From: SAR86 cluster bacterium AG-422-O05
Lineage (GTDB): Bacteria; Pseudomonadota; Gammaproteobacteria; Magnimaribacterales; D2472
Assembly: GCA_003213495.1 (NCBI GenBank)
Contig: QCMW01000001.1
Span: 310,001-374,000, forward strand
DNA: 64,000 nucleotides
Direction: 5' to 3'
Position numbers and translations under genes: made by a program
Shown here: positions 10,482 to 20,457 of the stretch, piece by piece
How positions within the stretch are numbered: position 1 is the first letter of the stretch
How the letters are laid out: each line of letters opens with the position of its first letter
Notes under the pieces: model-generated
The model's input: only the letters and a program-made list of their open reading frames with translations
Database searches by the model: none
What the model was told of the DNA's origin: nothing

Positions 10482-11054
10482 ATGCCGGCAAAAAAAACTA
10501 CAAAAGCTAAAAAAAAGATGCCAAATAAAGCATCTGCGAAAAAAGTCTCAACCAAAAAAGTCTCAACCAAAAAAGCATCAAAAGTATCAAAAACTGTAGC
10601 AAAGAAAAAAATATCGCCTAAATCTAAAGCTACATTGGCAAATAATAAATCTAAAATTGCGCCATACAAACTTAGAAAAAATGAAAAATATATGAGTGCT
10701 CGTATGAAGAAACATTTTATTGCTGTTCTGCTGTTATGGAAAGAGCACTTAAAAGAAGAGATGCAAAAAACTTTTGATCATTTAAAGACAAAGGGAGAAA
10801 CTTATGCAGATCCGGTTGACAGAGCCTCCCAAGAAGAAGAGTTTGCTTTCGAGTTAAGAACAAGAGATAGAGAAAGAAAACTCATTAATAAAATAGCTAT
10901 TTCTATTGAACTCATTAAACAAGATGAATATGGTTGGTGTGAATCATGTGGAGATGAAATTGGAATCAAAAGACTCGAAGCTAGACCAACTGCAACTCAT
11001 TGCATTGACTGCAAAACTCTCGATGAGATAAAAGAAAAACAATTAAGCGGATGA
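10482..11054 (+). CDS. dksA: DksA/TraR-family transcription factor with lysine-rich N-terminal extension
   Basis: CxxC-17-CxxC zinc finger (CESCGDEIGIKRLEARPTATHCIDC) plus ~70 aa Lys/Ser/Ala-rich tail. Confidence 0.92.
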   Translation: MPAKKTTKAKKKMPNKASAKKVSTKKVSTKKASKVSKTVAKKKISPKSKATLANNKSKIAPYKLRKNEKYMSARMKKHFIAVLLLWKEHLKEEMQKTFDHLKTKGETYADPVDRASQEEEFAFELRTRDRERKLINKIAISIELIKQDEYGWCESCGDEIGIKRLEARPTATHCIDCKTLDEIKEKQLSG

Positions 11055-11081
11055 TCTTTTTTTCTTATCAAATAAGATATT

Positions 11082-12314
11082 TTGATAAATAATAAAAAAA
11101 TAAGTAAATTTGCAATTTCCATTGTCAAAGACCTTCATAAAAATAATTTCCAAGCATACCTAGTTGGCGGCTGTGTAAGGGATTTGTTGTGTGGCATAAA
11201 TCCAAAGGACTTCGATATTGCAACTGATGCAACACCAGAACAAATAAGAAAAATATTTAGAGCTTCTAGAATAATTGGTAAAAGATTTAAATTAGTTCAC
11301 GTTTTTAATAGATCAGAATTGATAGAGGTAGCAACCTTCAGGTCTGGGAATAATGGATTTAATGATGGCAATCTGGTTACAGACCAAAGCGGAAAGATTA
11401 TTAGAGATAATGTCTGGGGAACTCTTGAAGAAGATACTTACAGAAGAGATTTCACAATAAATGCACTTTATTACTGCCCTATCACTGGAAAAATTGAAGA
11501 CTATAATAAAGGACTAAAACATATTCATAACAAAGAAATAGTTTCTATCGGTGACCCTGATTTAAGATTTGAAGAAGATCCTGTAAGGAGCTTAAGAGCA
11601 ATAAGATTTTGTACAAAACTAAACTTTAAGATAAACAATAATATTAAAGAAGCCATATACAAAAAAGGCCACTTACTGTCTAGCGTTTCAAATGCACGCT
11701 TATTTGATGAATTTTGTAAAATATTTCTCAATGGCATGGCCGAAAAAAATTTCAATAAGCTTGTTTCATTTGGTTTAAATAAATATCTTGTTTCCACAAA
11801 CTTAAATGGATGTGAATTTTCAAATCAACTTATTATTGAGGCTTTAAGAAATACTGATAAACGCATTAAAAATAATCAATCAATAACGCCAGGTTTTTTG
11901 ATTGCTGCTCTCTTGTGGCCTCAATTAATTAAAAAATCATTAAAAGGAAACGAGATTAATCTCAAAAAATTTTTTAGGTCTATGGATTCAATATTGAGAA
12001 ATCAACAAAAAATTACAGCTATACCAAGAAAGTTTCATACATATATAAAAGATATTTGGGTTTTGCAGCTTAAACTGCATAGCAGAATTGGAAGACAGCC
12101 ATATAAGACACTCAAACATCCTAGGTTTAGAGCTGCTTATGATTTTCTTTTAATTAGAGAAAAGGCTGCTGCCAAAACAAAGGATTTAGGATTTTGGTGG
12201 ACAGAGTTTCAAAAAAATAACGAAGACTTGAAAAAGAAACTTATCATTGATTTGAAAAAAAATAACTTAGAAGAATCTACTAAAATATTTGGATTCTCTA
12301 AAGAGTTGCGATAA
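11082..12314 (+). CDS. pcnB: Poly(A) polymerase I (tRNA nucleotidyltransferase family), TTG start
   Basis: YLVGGCVRDLLCGINPKDFDIATDA; RRDFTINALYY. Confidence 0.93.
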   Translation: MINNKKISKFAISIVKDLHKNNFQAYLVGGCVRDLLCGINPKDFDIATDATPEQIRKIFRASRIIGKRFKLVHVFNRSELIEVATFRSGNNGFNDGNLVTDQSGKIIRDNVWGTLEEDTYRRDFTINALYYCPITGKIEDYNKGLKHIHNKEIVSIGDPDLRFEEDPVRSLRAIRFCTKLNFKINNNIKEAIYKKGHLLSSVSNARLFDEFCKIFLNGMAEKNFNKLVSFGLNKYLVSTNLNGCEFSNQLIIEALRNTDKRIKNNQSITPGFLIAALLWPQLIKKSLKGNEINLKKFFRSMDSILRNQQKITAIPRKFHTYIKDIWVLQLKLHSRIGRQPYKTLKHPRFRAAYDFLLIREKAAAKTKDLGFWWTEFQKNNEDLKKKLIIDLKKNNLEESTKIFGFSKELR

Positions 12315-12341
12315 TCTATTGATTATAGAAATTTAGTAACA

Positions 12342-13007
12342 ATGAAGCCTGCGTTAAACGAGATACCACTTCCAAAATACATTGCTATTGAAGGGCCTAT
12401 TGGAGTTGGTAAAACCACTCTAGCTAATAAAATTGCTAAAACTTTTAACTATGATGCTTTCCTAGAACAACCTTCTGAGAATCCTTTTTTAAAAAATTTT
12501 TATAGAAACCAAGGTCAATCGGCTTTAGCTACTCAGCTTTTCTTTCTTTTCCAACGAATGCAGCAAATTCAAGATCTTAAGCAAAGAAGTTTGTTTGAAA
12601 ATGTTCGAGTTGCTGACTTTCTTATTGAAAAAGATAGATTATTTGCAGAAGTAACACTCACTAATGAAGAAATGGATTTGTACAACAAAGTATACGAACA
12701 TATAACTTTAGATGCGCCAACACCTGATTTAGTAATTTATCTTCAAGCACCAATTGAAATTTTAAAAGAAAGAATAACTAAAAGAGGAAACATCAACGAA
12801 CAATATCTAACTTTAGATTACTTGGAGAGACTTAATGATGAATATTCCAGATTTTTTCTAGACTATAAATCTGCTCCACTACTTATTATCAATGCTGCAG
12901 ATATAAATCTAGAATCAAATGACGAAGATTATGAGTCCTTGATAACTATGATAATGTCAAATCCAAAAGGTACAAATTTTGTAAATCCACAACCTTCGCT
13001 TATCTAG
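12342..13007 (+). CDS. Deoxynucleoside kinase
   Basis: P-loop IAIEGPIGVGKTTLA; DFLIEKDRLFA (DRS-like) motif; dNK family. Confidence 0.9.
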   Translation: MKPALNEIPLPKYIAIEGPIGVGKTTLANKIAKTFNYDAFLEQPSENPFLKNFYRNQGQSALATQLFFLFQRMQQIQDLKQRSLFENVRVADFLIEKDRLFAEVTLTNEEMDLYNKVYEHITLDAPTPDLVIYLQAPIEILKERITKRGNINEQYLTLDYLERLNDEYSRFFLDYKSAPLLIINAADINLESNDEDYESLITMIMSNPKGTNFVNPQPSLI

Positions 13008-13016
13008 TAAATTGTA

Positions 13017-14939
13017 GTGTCCAAAGATTTATATAGTCCTCTATCCTCAAATATTCATATAAAAGACATAGAAGAATATAAAAAACTTTACACAGAATCG
13101 ATTAAAAACCCTAAAGACTTTTTTGGAAAGTTGGCTAAAGAAAATATAGCTTGGTTTGAAGATTTTGATGAAGTACATAATGATAAATTTTCAAATACAA
13201 AATGGTTCAAAGGCGGTAAAACAAATCTAAGTTTTAATTGTATTGATAGGCATCTTAAAAATGATGCAAATAAAACTGCAATAATTTGGGAAGGTGACGA
13301 TACTTCTGACTCAAAAATAATTACTTATCAAAATTTACATGACGAAGTATGTAAGTTTGCTAATGTCTTAAAAAAAATTGGTGTTAAAAAAGGTTCAAGA
13401 GTATGTATTTACATGCCTATGATTCCAGAAACAGCATTTGCAATGCTTGCTTGTGCAAGGATTGGAGCAATACATTCAGTTGTCTTTGGTGGTTTTTCTC
13501 CTGAATCTCTAAAAGACAGGATTCTCGATGCAGATTGTTCAATTGTAATTACTGCAGATGAGGGTATCCGAGGTGGAAAGAAAGTGCCATTGAAGACTAA
13601 CGTAGATGAAGCCCTGAAAGCTTGTCCTGGAGTTAAAAATACATTGGTTATAAGAAGAACAGGTGGAGATATTTCTTGGAATGAGAATAAAGATTTATGG
13701 TATGAAGATTTAGCAAATGAGTCTGATACTAGCTGTGATCCTGAACCAATGGATTCAGAAGATCCCCTTTTCATTCTTTACACATCTGGTTCTACTGGAA
13801 AACCCAAAGGAGTACTTCATACAACTGCAGGATACTTATTGGGCGCACATATTAGCTTCAAATATTTATTTGGTGTGAGACCAGAAGATAATTATTGGTG
13901 TACTGCTGATGTGGGTTGGATTACTGGACATACTTATATTTTGTATGGTCCTCTATCAAATGGCTCCTCAACTTTAATGTTCGAAGGGGTACCTACATAC
14001 CCTACAGCTTCTAGATGTTGGGAAATATGTGATAAGCACGAAATAAATATTTTTTATACTGCGCCAACTGCTATTAGAGCACTGATGGCCCAAGGCAATG
14101 ATCCTGTAACAAGAACAAAAAGAGATAGCTTAAGAATTCTGGGTACAGTCGGTGAACCAATAAATCCAGAAGCATGGGATTGGTACTTTAATGTTGTTGG
14201 TGAATCCAAATGTGAAGTAATAGATACTTGGTGGCAGACCGAAACTGGTTCTGTACTGATATCACCAATTGCAGGAGTAACTCCGACAAAGCCAGGCTCA
14301 GCAACTCTCCCTTTCTTTGGAGTAAAGCCAGCTCTCTACGATGAACATGGAACTGCACTTGATGGTGCAAATTCAGGGAATCTTGTAATTGAAAGTTCTT
14401 GGCCAAGCCAAATCAGAAGTGTTTTTGGTGATCATCAAAGAATGATAGATACCTATTTTAGTCTGTATAAAGATATCTATTTCACTGGAGACGGAGCTAG
14501 AAGAGATGAGGACGGTTACTATTGGATAACAGGCAGAGTTGACGATGTGCTAAATGTTTCTGGACACAGGTTAGGTACTGCAGAAATTGAAAGTGCTCTT
14601 GTGCTTCATCCAAAAGTTGCTGAAGCGGCAGTTGTAGGTTTTGACCACCCTATTAAGGGTCAAGGTATATATGCTTTTGTTACTCTTATGATTGAAGAAT
14701 CATTTTCTGATGATCTTAATAATGAATTAAAACAATTTGTAGCAAAAGAAATCGGCGCAATCGCAAAACCAGATTTAATTCAAAATGCACCAGGACTTCC
14801 AAAAACAAGATCAGGAAAAATCATGAGAAGAATTCTAAGAAAAATTGCTGAAAATGATTTATCTAATTTAGGTGATACCTCAACGCTTGCAGATCCTACA
14901 GTTGTAGAATCATTAATTAATAATAAAATTAGTTTATGA
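13017..14939 (+). CDS. acs: Acetyl-CoA synthetase, GTG start
   Basis: 640 aa; [51 protein letters not shown]. Confidence 0.97.
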   Translation: MSKDLYSPLSSNIHIKDIEEYKKLYTESIKNPKDFFGKLAKENIAWFEDFDEVHNDKFSNTKWFKGGKTNLSFNCIDRHLKNDANKTAIIWEGDDTSDSKIITYQNLHDEVCKFANVLKKIGVKKGSRVCIYMPMIPETAFAMLACARIGAIHSVVFGGFSPESLKDRILDADCSIVITADEGIRGGKKVPLKTNVDEALKACPGVKNTLVIRRTGGDISWNENKDLWYEDLANESDTSCDPEPMDSEDPLFILYTSGSTGKPKGVLHTTAGYLLGAHISFKYLFGVRPEDNYWCTADVGWITGHTYILYGPLSNGSSTLMFEGVPTYPTASRCWEICDKHEINIFYTAPTAIRALMAQGNDPVTRTKRDSLRILGTVGEPINPEAWDWYFNVVGESKCEVIDTWWQTETGSVLISPIAGVTPTKPGSATLPFFGVKPALYDEHGTALDGANSGNLVIESSWPSQIRSVFGDHQRMIDTYFSLYKDIYFTGDGARRDEDGYYWITGRVDDVLNVSGHRLGTAEIESALVLHPKVAEAAVVGFDHPIKGQGIYAFVTLMIEESFSDDLNNELKQFVAKEIGAIAKPDLIQNAPGLPKTRSGKIMRRILRKIAENDLSNLGDTSTLADPTVVESLINNKISL

Positions 14940-15271
14940 AAAAAATTAGTTTCTTAATTTTTATTTTACTAACTTTTATTGGTTGTAATACAAACCAAAA
15001 CTATGATAAATCAATGCTACCTGATGCAGATCCAAAAGCTCTAAGTGGAGTCAATTCAAAGGTATTAATTTCTTGTATGCAAATACCAGTGCCTCGTCCA
15101 CCAGTTCCAATAAATCCTAATCATAAAGTTCCAACGGGTGAAGTTTATGATCAAAACGATTGTGTCGAAAATAAAATGGGTGACAATGAACGAAAAAAAC
15201 TTCTAAGTGAAAAAAAAGAAAAAGAAAAATTTAAGCTCGAAATTAATTTAGAGGATCAAGAAGAAGAATAA
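14936..15271 (+). CDS. Small lipoprotein of unknown function
   Basis: [20 protein letters not shown] lipobox; 111 aa; Pro-rich middle, charged C-terminus; overlaps acs stop by ATGA. Confidence 0.7.
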   Translation: MKKISFLIFILLTFIGCNTNQNYDKSMLPDADPKALSGVNSKVLISCMQIPVPRPPVPINPNHKVPTGEVYDQNDCVENKMGDNERKKLLSEKKEKEKFKLEINLEDQEEE

Positions 15272-16056
15272 AGATTATCTTTGTTTAATATTTTTCCATC
15301 TTCAAAAAGTTTTATTAAATGGGCCAAAAGGCTCATTTTTGCAATTGGGTATAACATTTCAGGTACATCATCGTAGACCAAGGGCAGAAGATCATCAATA
15401 TTTGAATTTTGATTTTTTTCAACACATCTTAATACTTTTGATTCTCTAGATAATCTATGTCTAATAATAGATTTAATAGTTTTAGTTGGCTCGCTCATAA
15501 AGTTGCCATGACCTGGTGCAAAGTAATCAATATCATAATTATTTAATAAATTTAGAGAATTTATGTATTCGGTCATATTGCCATCTGGTGGTGCGATTAC
15601 AACTGTTGAACCATCCATAATATGATCGCCTGTTAACAAACAATTTATTTCTTTCAAATAAAAACATAAATGATTAGATGCATGTCCGGGTGTATGAATC
15701 ACTTCAATAGAATACTCATCAGTTGAGATTACATCACCGTGATTCAACACAGTGTCTGGCTGAAAGGATTCATCCTCCCAATCAGATTCTCTATCAACTA
15801 ATCTTCCAAACATTGGAATCTTTAATTCTTGTGATATTGGTAATGCAGCAGGCGAATGATCTGTATGTGTGTGGGTAACTAAAATTCTTTTAATTTTTCC
15901 GCTTCCCGCTTTCAAAATTTCTTCAATATGTTCAGGAATATTCGGTCCAGGATCAATAAGAGTAATATCCTTTTTTCCAATTAAATACGTGTTAGTTCCT
16001 TGTCCAGTAAAAACACCACCGTTAGGTGCAGTAATTTTTTGTACCAATTCATTCAT
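15256..16056 (-). CDS. MBL-fold metallo-hydrolase (LACTB2-like)
   Basis: THTHTDHSPA metal motif; GQGTNTYLIG; HTPGHASNH; C-terminal winged-helix-like region. Confidence 0.9.
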   Translation of the reverse strand: MNELVQKITAPNGGVFTGQGTNTYLIGKKDITLIDPGPNIPEHIEEILKAGSGKIKRILVTHTHTDHSPAALPISQELKIPMFGRLVDRESDWEDESFQPDTVLNHGDVISTDEYSIEVIHTPGHASNHLCFYLKEINCLLTGDHIMDGSTVVIAPPDGNMTEYINSLNLLNNYDIDYFAPGHGNFMSEPTKTIKSIIRHRLSRESKVLRCVEKNQNSNIDDLLPLVYDDVPEMLYPIAKMSLLAHLIKLFEDGKILNKDNLYSSS

Positions 16057-16847
16057 TAATGATCCTCGTAACCTTCATCACCAGGAAATAATACAACCCA
16101 ATTTCCATTGTCCTTAAAAAATTTTGGCAAGATAGGTTTTATTTCATTATGAGAAATTTGTTTTTGATTATCCAGCATATCCATTGCGCTTTTAAACTCC
16201 ATACAGGATTTAAGATTTTCAGTAGTTGGCAAAATCATTTGCATTTCTCCATCCAGAGCTTTCTTTAGTGCCATGTTTGGATTGATCCACAAACTCTTGG
16301 TCAATTCCATACCATCATGTTGCACAATCTGTTTTTCTGGCAAATAAGCTATAAAAAATCTAGTGTCATATCTTCTAGTCTCAAATTCAGGAGTTATCCA
16401 ATGAGAAAGTGGTGCTATATTTGATGTTGAGAGAATTAAGTCTTCCTCTTTACATACATCTAAAATATTAATTTCATTATTGATTAACATTTTTCTATAT
16501 TTATCAAACTTAGATTTATCTTCATCCTCTAAATTAAGCTTTTCTCCAGATATTTTTGTTGCTAAAAGTATGCCAACCTCTTCAAAACATTCTCTAATAC
16601 AAGCAACCCAATAGCTCAAGCCTCCATTATTTAAACCTAAAGTAAGCGAAGCTTCTTGATCATTATGTCCATCACAATATGACTCTAGATCTTTTGAACA
16701 ATCCCCCTCATCGATTTTGCCTCCAGGAAAAACATATAGATTTTCAAAAGGAGGTTTTTTGGATCTTTTTACCATTAGCACCTCCATACCCTCCTCAGAG
16801 TCTCTAAGAACAAGGACTGTTGCAGCAGGTGTTAAATTATTATTCAT
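16056..16847 (-). CDS. NUDIX hydrolase (NUDT19-like, insertion within the Nudix box)
   Basis: FPGGKIDEGD...ACIRECFEEVGILLA. Confidence 0.88.
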   Translation of the reverse strand: MNNNLTPAATVLVLRDSEEGMEVLMVKRSKKPPFENLYVFPGGKIDEGDCSKDLESYCDGHNDQEASLTLGLNNGGLSYWVACIRECFEEVGILLATKISGEKLNLEDEDKSKFDKYRKMLINNEINILDVCKEEDLILSTSNIAPLSHWITPEFETRRYDTRFFIAYLPEKQIVQHDGMELTKSLWINPNMALKKALDGEMQMILPTTENLKSCMEFKSAMDMLDNQKQISHNEIKPILPKFFKDNGNWVVLFPGDEGYEDH

Positions 16848-16879
16848 AAATTTAATTGATATAGCTTAGAATACTGCTT

Positions 16880-17770
16880 ATGCAAATTACTAACAATCTA
16901 AATAATGATATTTCTGCAGCACCAGCATGGTTTAATCATGCTATAAATATAAAACCTTCTGAAAAAATTTTAGAAAGTGAAAAAGGACCTCTTTCATATT
17001 CAATATGGCCAACTGAATCTAAAAATAATAATCTTCTTATTTTCATTCATGGCACAGGAGCTCATAAAAAATGGTGGTATCCAATTGCTCCACAATTTAT
17101 AAATTATTCAAATGTAATAGCAATTGATTTACCTGGCATGGGAGATTCTGGATTCCGACAGAAATACAGCATTAAAGATTTTGGTCAATGTGTTATTTCC
17201 ATTATTGAAAAGGAACAATCTAACTTAGACATCGATAATATATTTATTGTTGGTCATTCTTTAGGCGGTCAAGTGGCCGGTTATGTAGCTTCTGAAGAAA
17301 AAGAGCTTGTTTCGAACTTGATTATGATTGACACATTTATTAGGCCTCCTGATTGGGATCCATCTCAAAACGAAGGAGGTCCCTTAAGAATGATTAAGTA
17401 CTATTCTGATAAAACTACAATTTTGAAAAGGTTTAGATTACTGCCACAACAAGAATGTGAAAATGAATGGTTTGTTCGTTATATAGCAGAACATTCCGTA
17501 AAGCAGACTGAAGAAGGTTGGCGTTGGAAATTTGATGATTCAATGTTTAATAGTCTTGAAAGATTATTTGGTTATAAATTTTCTTTTGGCTGTCCAGCAC
17601 TATTTATTCATGGGGCAGATAGTTTACTTATGTCAGCTAATATCTTGGATAATATTAAAAAGACATATTCCGACATTATGGATTTTAACGAAGTAAAAGG
17701 AGCAGCTCATCATGTTCCACTCGATAAGCCCCTAGAAATAGTTGATATAATTAAAAAACGACTTTTTTAG
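16880..17770 (+). CDS. Alpha/beta hydrolase
   Basis: IHGTGAHKKWW oxyanion region, VGHSLGGQVAG nucleophile elbow, GAAHHVPLD catalytic His. Confidence 0.9.
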   Translation: MQITNNLNNDISAAPAWFNHAINIKPSEKILESEKGPLSYSIWPTESKNNNLLIFIHGTGAHKKWWYPIAPQFINYSNVIAIDLPGMGDSGFRQKYSIKDFGQCVISIIEKEQSNLDIDNIFIVGHSLGGQVAGYVASEEKELVSNLIMIDTFIRPPDWDPSQNEGGPLRMIKYYSDKTTILKRFRLLPQQECENEWFVRYIAEHSVKQTEEGWRWKFDDSMFNSLERLFGYKFSFGCPALFIHGADSLLMSANILDNIKKTYSDIMDFNEVKGAAHHVPLDKPLEIVDIIKKRLF

Positions 17771-17777
17771 ATTTTTT

Positions 17778-19163
17778 ATGAATTATTTTTATTTCTTCTT
17801 TTTCTTAACCCTTGCCGTTTTAATCTTAATAAAACCATTTGTAAGTTATATTTCAGACTGGGTAATGCGATCTGAGAAATTAACTAAAACTGGTTCATTT
17901 ACTGTTTTGGTAGGTGCGATATGTTTGTTTGTAAGTTTAGGTAATGAATTTTGGTATGAGCGAGTTTGGTTAATTACTACTTTTTCTCTAGGAATAATAC
18001 TTTCTATAAGGGGCTTGGTAGTGATTTTTTTCTTTGAAAAAATTAAAAATATATTACCTATCTATTTGAAAAACTATTTCAAGTTTTCTATTCCAATATC
18101 CTTAGCTCTAATTTGTTTATCTTTATTTGTAGTATCAACTGATTATATTGGTCCACAAAAAGATATTAGTTCTTGTGAATCTGATAACAACATAGATGTT
18201 ATATGTAATTTTTCTAATCCTGAGGACATTGTCATAACACCTGATAATGAATTTCTTCTAATGTCAGAGTTTGGAGGAATTGAACCTTACGAAGATCAAA
18301 AATCTGGTTATTTTGCGCTTCTAAATCTAAAAACAGGGCAGAAAATTGTCCCAAAAATAACTCTTAGTGAAAATTCATGGGGAGATCCAAGTTGCTCTAG
18401 AAACAGTGATGAAAAATATGGCCCGCATGGAATAGATTTAATTAAACTTGATAATGGTTCATTTAAACTTGGTGTTGTTAGTCATTTTCCTGATGAAACA
18501 ATAGAGATGTTCGAATTAGTTAAAAGCGGTGGGTCTTGGAATTTAATTTGGCGAGGATGTATTGATGTTCCTTTCAAGTTTTATTTTAATGACATTAGTC
18601 TTAAAAAAGATGGCAGTTTCTATGCCTCTCACATGTATAAAAGAGATATCACACTTAATGAATGGCTTTTAACCTCGCTTTTAAAAAATAATTCTGGATA
18701 CATAGTTAAATGGAAAGATAATTCATTTAAAAAAATTCCATATACTGAAGGAAGTGGTCCGAATGGAATAGCTTATGATGAAGAAGATAAAATGCTATAT
18801 GTAAATTACAATCAAGGAGATAAGATTGTAAGTTTTAATATGGGTACTAATGAAGGGACTTCTTATAGCAAAATTAATAGTACATTTATTGAGGCTCCCG
18901 ATAACCCATATATACATCAAAATAATATCTGGGTTACATCATTAGACTTTCAACCAAATGATTTTGGCGAGTGTGAATTTAAGGAAAGTTGCTCATTGCC
19001 ATTTTCTATTTATCAACTGGATAAAAAAAGTTTAAAAATTATAAATAAATACTCATTTAACAAAACAGTTTTTGGTCTACCAACTGTTGCCGTCCCTTTT
19101 GAAAATAAAATATATATGGGCTCATTTCACTCTGACAGATTAGGCGTCTTTGAGGTTGATTAA
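17778..19163 (+). CDS. Membrane-anchored beta-propeller protein (paraoxonase/arylesterase-like)
   Basis: N-terminal hydrophobic helices, then propeller-like PEDIVITPDNEFLLMSEFGG, YGPHGIDL, GPNGIAYDEEDKMLYVN. Confidence 0.65.
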   Translation: MNYFYFFFFLTLAVLILIKPFVSYISDWVMRSEKLTKTGSFTVLVGAICLFVSLGNEFWYERVWLITTFSLGIILSIRGLVVIFFFEKIKNILPIYLKNYFKFSIPISLALICLSLFVVSTDYIGPQKDISSCESDNNIDVICNFSNPEDIVITPDNEFLLMSEFGGIEPYEDQKSGYFALLNLKTGQKIVPKITLSENSWGDPSCSRNSDEKYGPHGIDLIKLDNGSFKLGVVSHFPDETIEMFELVKSGGSWNLIWRGCIDVPFKFYFNDISLKKDGSFYASHMYKRDITLNEWLLTSLLKNNSGYIVKWKDNSFKKIPYTEGSGPNGIAYDEEDKMLYVNYNQGDKIVSFNMGTNEGTSYSKINSTFIEAPDNPYIHQNNIWVTSLDFQPNDFGECEFKESCSLPFSIYQLDKKSLKIINKYSFNKTVFGLPTVAVPFENKIYMGSFHSDRLGVFEVD

Positions 19164-19165
19164 AA

Positions 19166-20005
19166 ATGATGGCTAATGAATTTAGCTTAGACTCAATTAA
19201 AATAACAATACCAAAAAGGTCTAAAAACTCGCATAAGGGAGACTTTGGCAGAGCACTTATTCTGGCTGGTTCAGAAGGTATGGGGGGAGCAGCAATCTTA
19301 TCATCTGAAGCATGTTTATTTTCTGGAGCTGGTTTAGTATCCATGTATACTCATCCCTCAAACGTTGAAGCAAGCCTCATCAGAAATCCAGAAATAATGG
19401 CTCTAGGAATTAAAAAAGACTTTGAGATACCAAAAAATATTGACGTCCTTTTGTGCGGGCCCGGTCTAAGAAATAATGAATGGTCTGCAAATATTGTTAA
19501 AAAAGCTTTTGCTACCAAAAAATTAAAAATACTTATTTTTGATGCTGGTGCTTTTTATTTTTTACATGATTTATCTTCTAAATTTAGTTGCCATAATGCA
19601 CAAATAATCTTAACGCCTCATCCAGGTGAGGCCGGTAAATTATTAGGTATTTCAAATGACGACGTGCAAAAAAATCGAGAAGATTCTGCTAAAGAACTTT
19701 CAAAAAAATATAATGCTAATGTAATATTAAAAGGAAAGGATACTATTGTTTGTTTAAAAGATAGCAATGATGTTTATGTTTGTTCAGATGGAGGTCCAGA
19801 ACTTTCTTCAGGCGGGACTGGAGATGTCTTGGCTGGTGTGATTGCCGGACTAACATCTCAAAAATTATCTATTTCTGATGCATGTATGCTATCTGTGGCA
19901 GTTCATGCTAGAGCCGGAGAAGCGTTTAAAAAAGATATTGGTGAAATTGGATTAAATGCTGGATCTTTAAGCCCTATCATCAGAAACTTACTTAACAAAT
20001 TATGA
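19166..20005 (+). CDS. nnrD: ADP-dependent (S)-NAD(P)H-hydrate dehydratase (standalone NnrD domain)
   Basis: HKGDFGRALILAGSEGMGGAA; ILTPHPGEAGKLL; GGTGDVLAG. Confidence 0.93.
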   Translation: MMANEFSLDSIKITIPKRSKNSHKGDFGRALILAGSEGMGGAAILSSEACLFSGAGLVSMYTHPSNVEASLIRNPEIMALGIKKDFEIPKNIDVLLCGPGLRNNEWSANIVKKAFATKKLKILIFDAGAFYFLHDLSSKFSCHNAQIILTPHPGEAGKLLGISNDDVQKNREDSAKELSKKYNANVILKGKDTIVCLKDSNDVYVCSDGGPELSSGGTGDVLAGVIAGLTSQKLSISDACMLSVAVHARAGEAFKKDIGEIGLNAGSLSPIIRNLLNKL

Positions 20006-20457
20006 AAAAAATTTATCTTGAAAACGATGACGCTACAAATAATATTGGCAAGTTGATATCGGAAGATATTTTAAACATCTCTAAAGATAATATTGAGATT
20101 CACCTTGAGGGTGATTTAGGCGCTGGAAAAACCTTTTTAACACGTTCTATTATTTCTCATGCAGGATGGTCTGGTTTAGTAAAAAGTCCAACCTATACTC
20201 TTTGCGAAGAATATGAATTAAATAAAATACTTTTCTTACATATTGATTTATATAGATCAGATGAATCAGAAGATCTAGATATCTTTAATTTAAATCGTGA
20301 AACAAAACTAAAAAAAATTATTATTATAGAATGGTCAGATAAGTTAAAAGAAAATAGATCATTTGATTTGAAAATTAAATTCGAACATATTAACAATCAA
20401 AGAGAAATTGAGATAATAGATAAAAATAACTTATTTTTAACATTAACAAAATCATAA
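20002..20457 (+). CDS. tsaE: tRNA threonylcarbamoyladenosine biosynthesis ATPase TsaE
   Basis: LEGDLGAGKTFLTR Walker A; KSPTYTLCEEYE. Confidence 0.95.
   Translation: MKKIYLENDDATNNIGKLISEDILNISKDNIEIHLEGDLGAGKTFLTRSIISHAGWSGLVKSPTYTLCEEYELNKILFLHIDLYRSDESEDLDIFNLNRETKLKKIIIIEWSDKLKENRSFDLKIKFEHINNQREIEIIDKNNLFLTLTKS

Noticed and set aside
10539-10568. Possible CRISPR-like short direct repeats
   Set aside because: Two adjacent 15-bp copies without spacers, in frame within dksA; coding tandem repeat.
10478-10669. 63-aa Phe/Ala-rich hydrophobic ORF antisense to the DksA tail
   Set aside because: Hydrophobicity is the mirror of Lys codons (AAA read as TTT) on the other strand.
13409-13774. 121-aa ORF antisense to acs
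   Set aside because: Shadow ORF inside a conserved enzyme.
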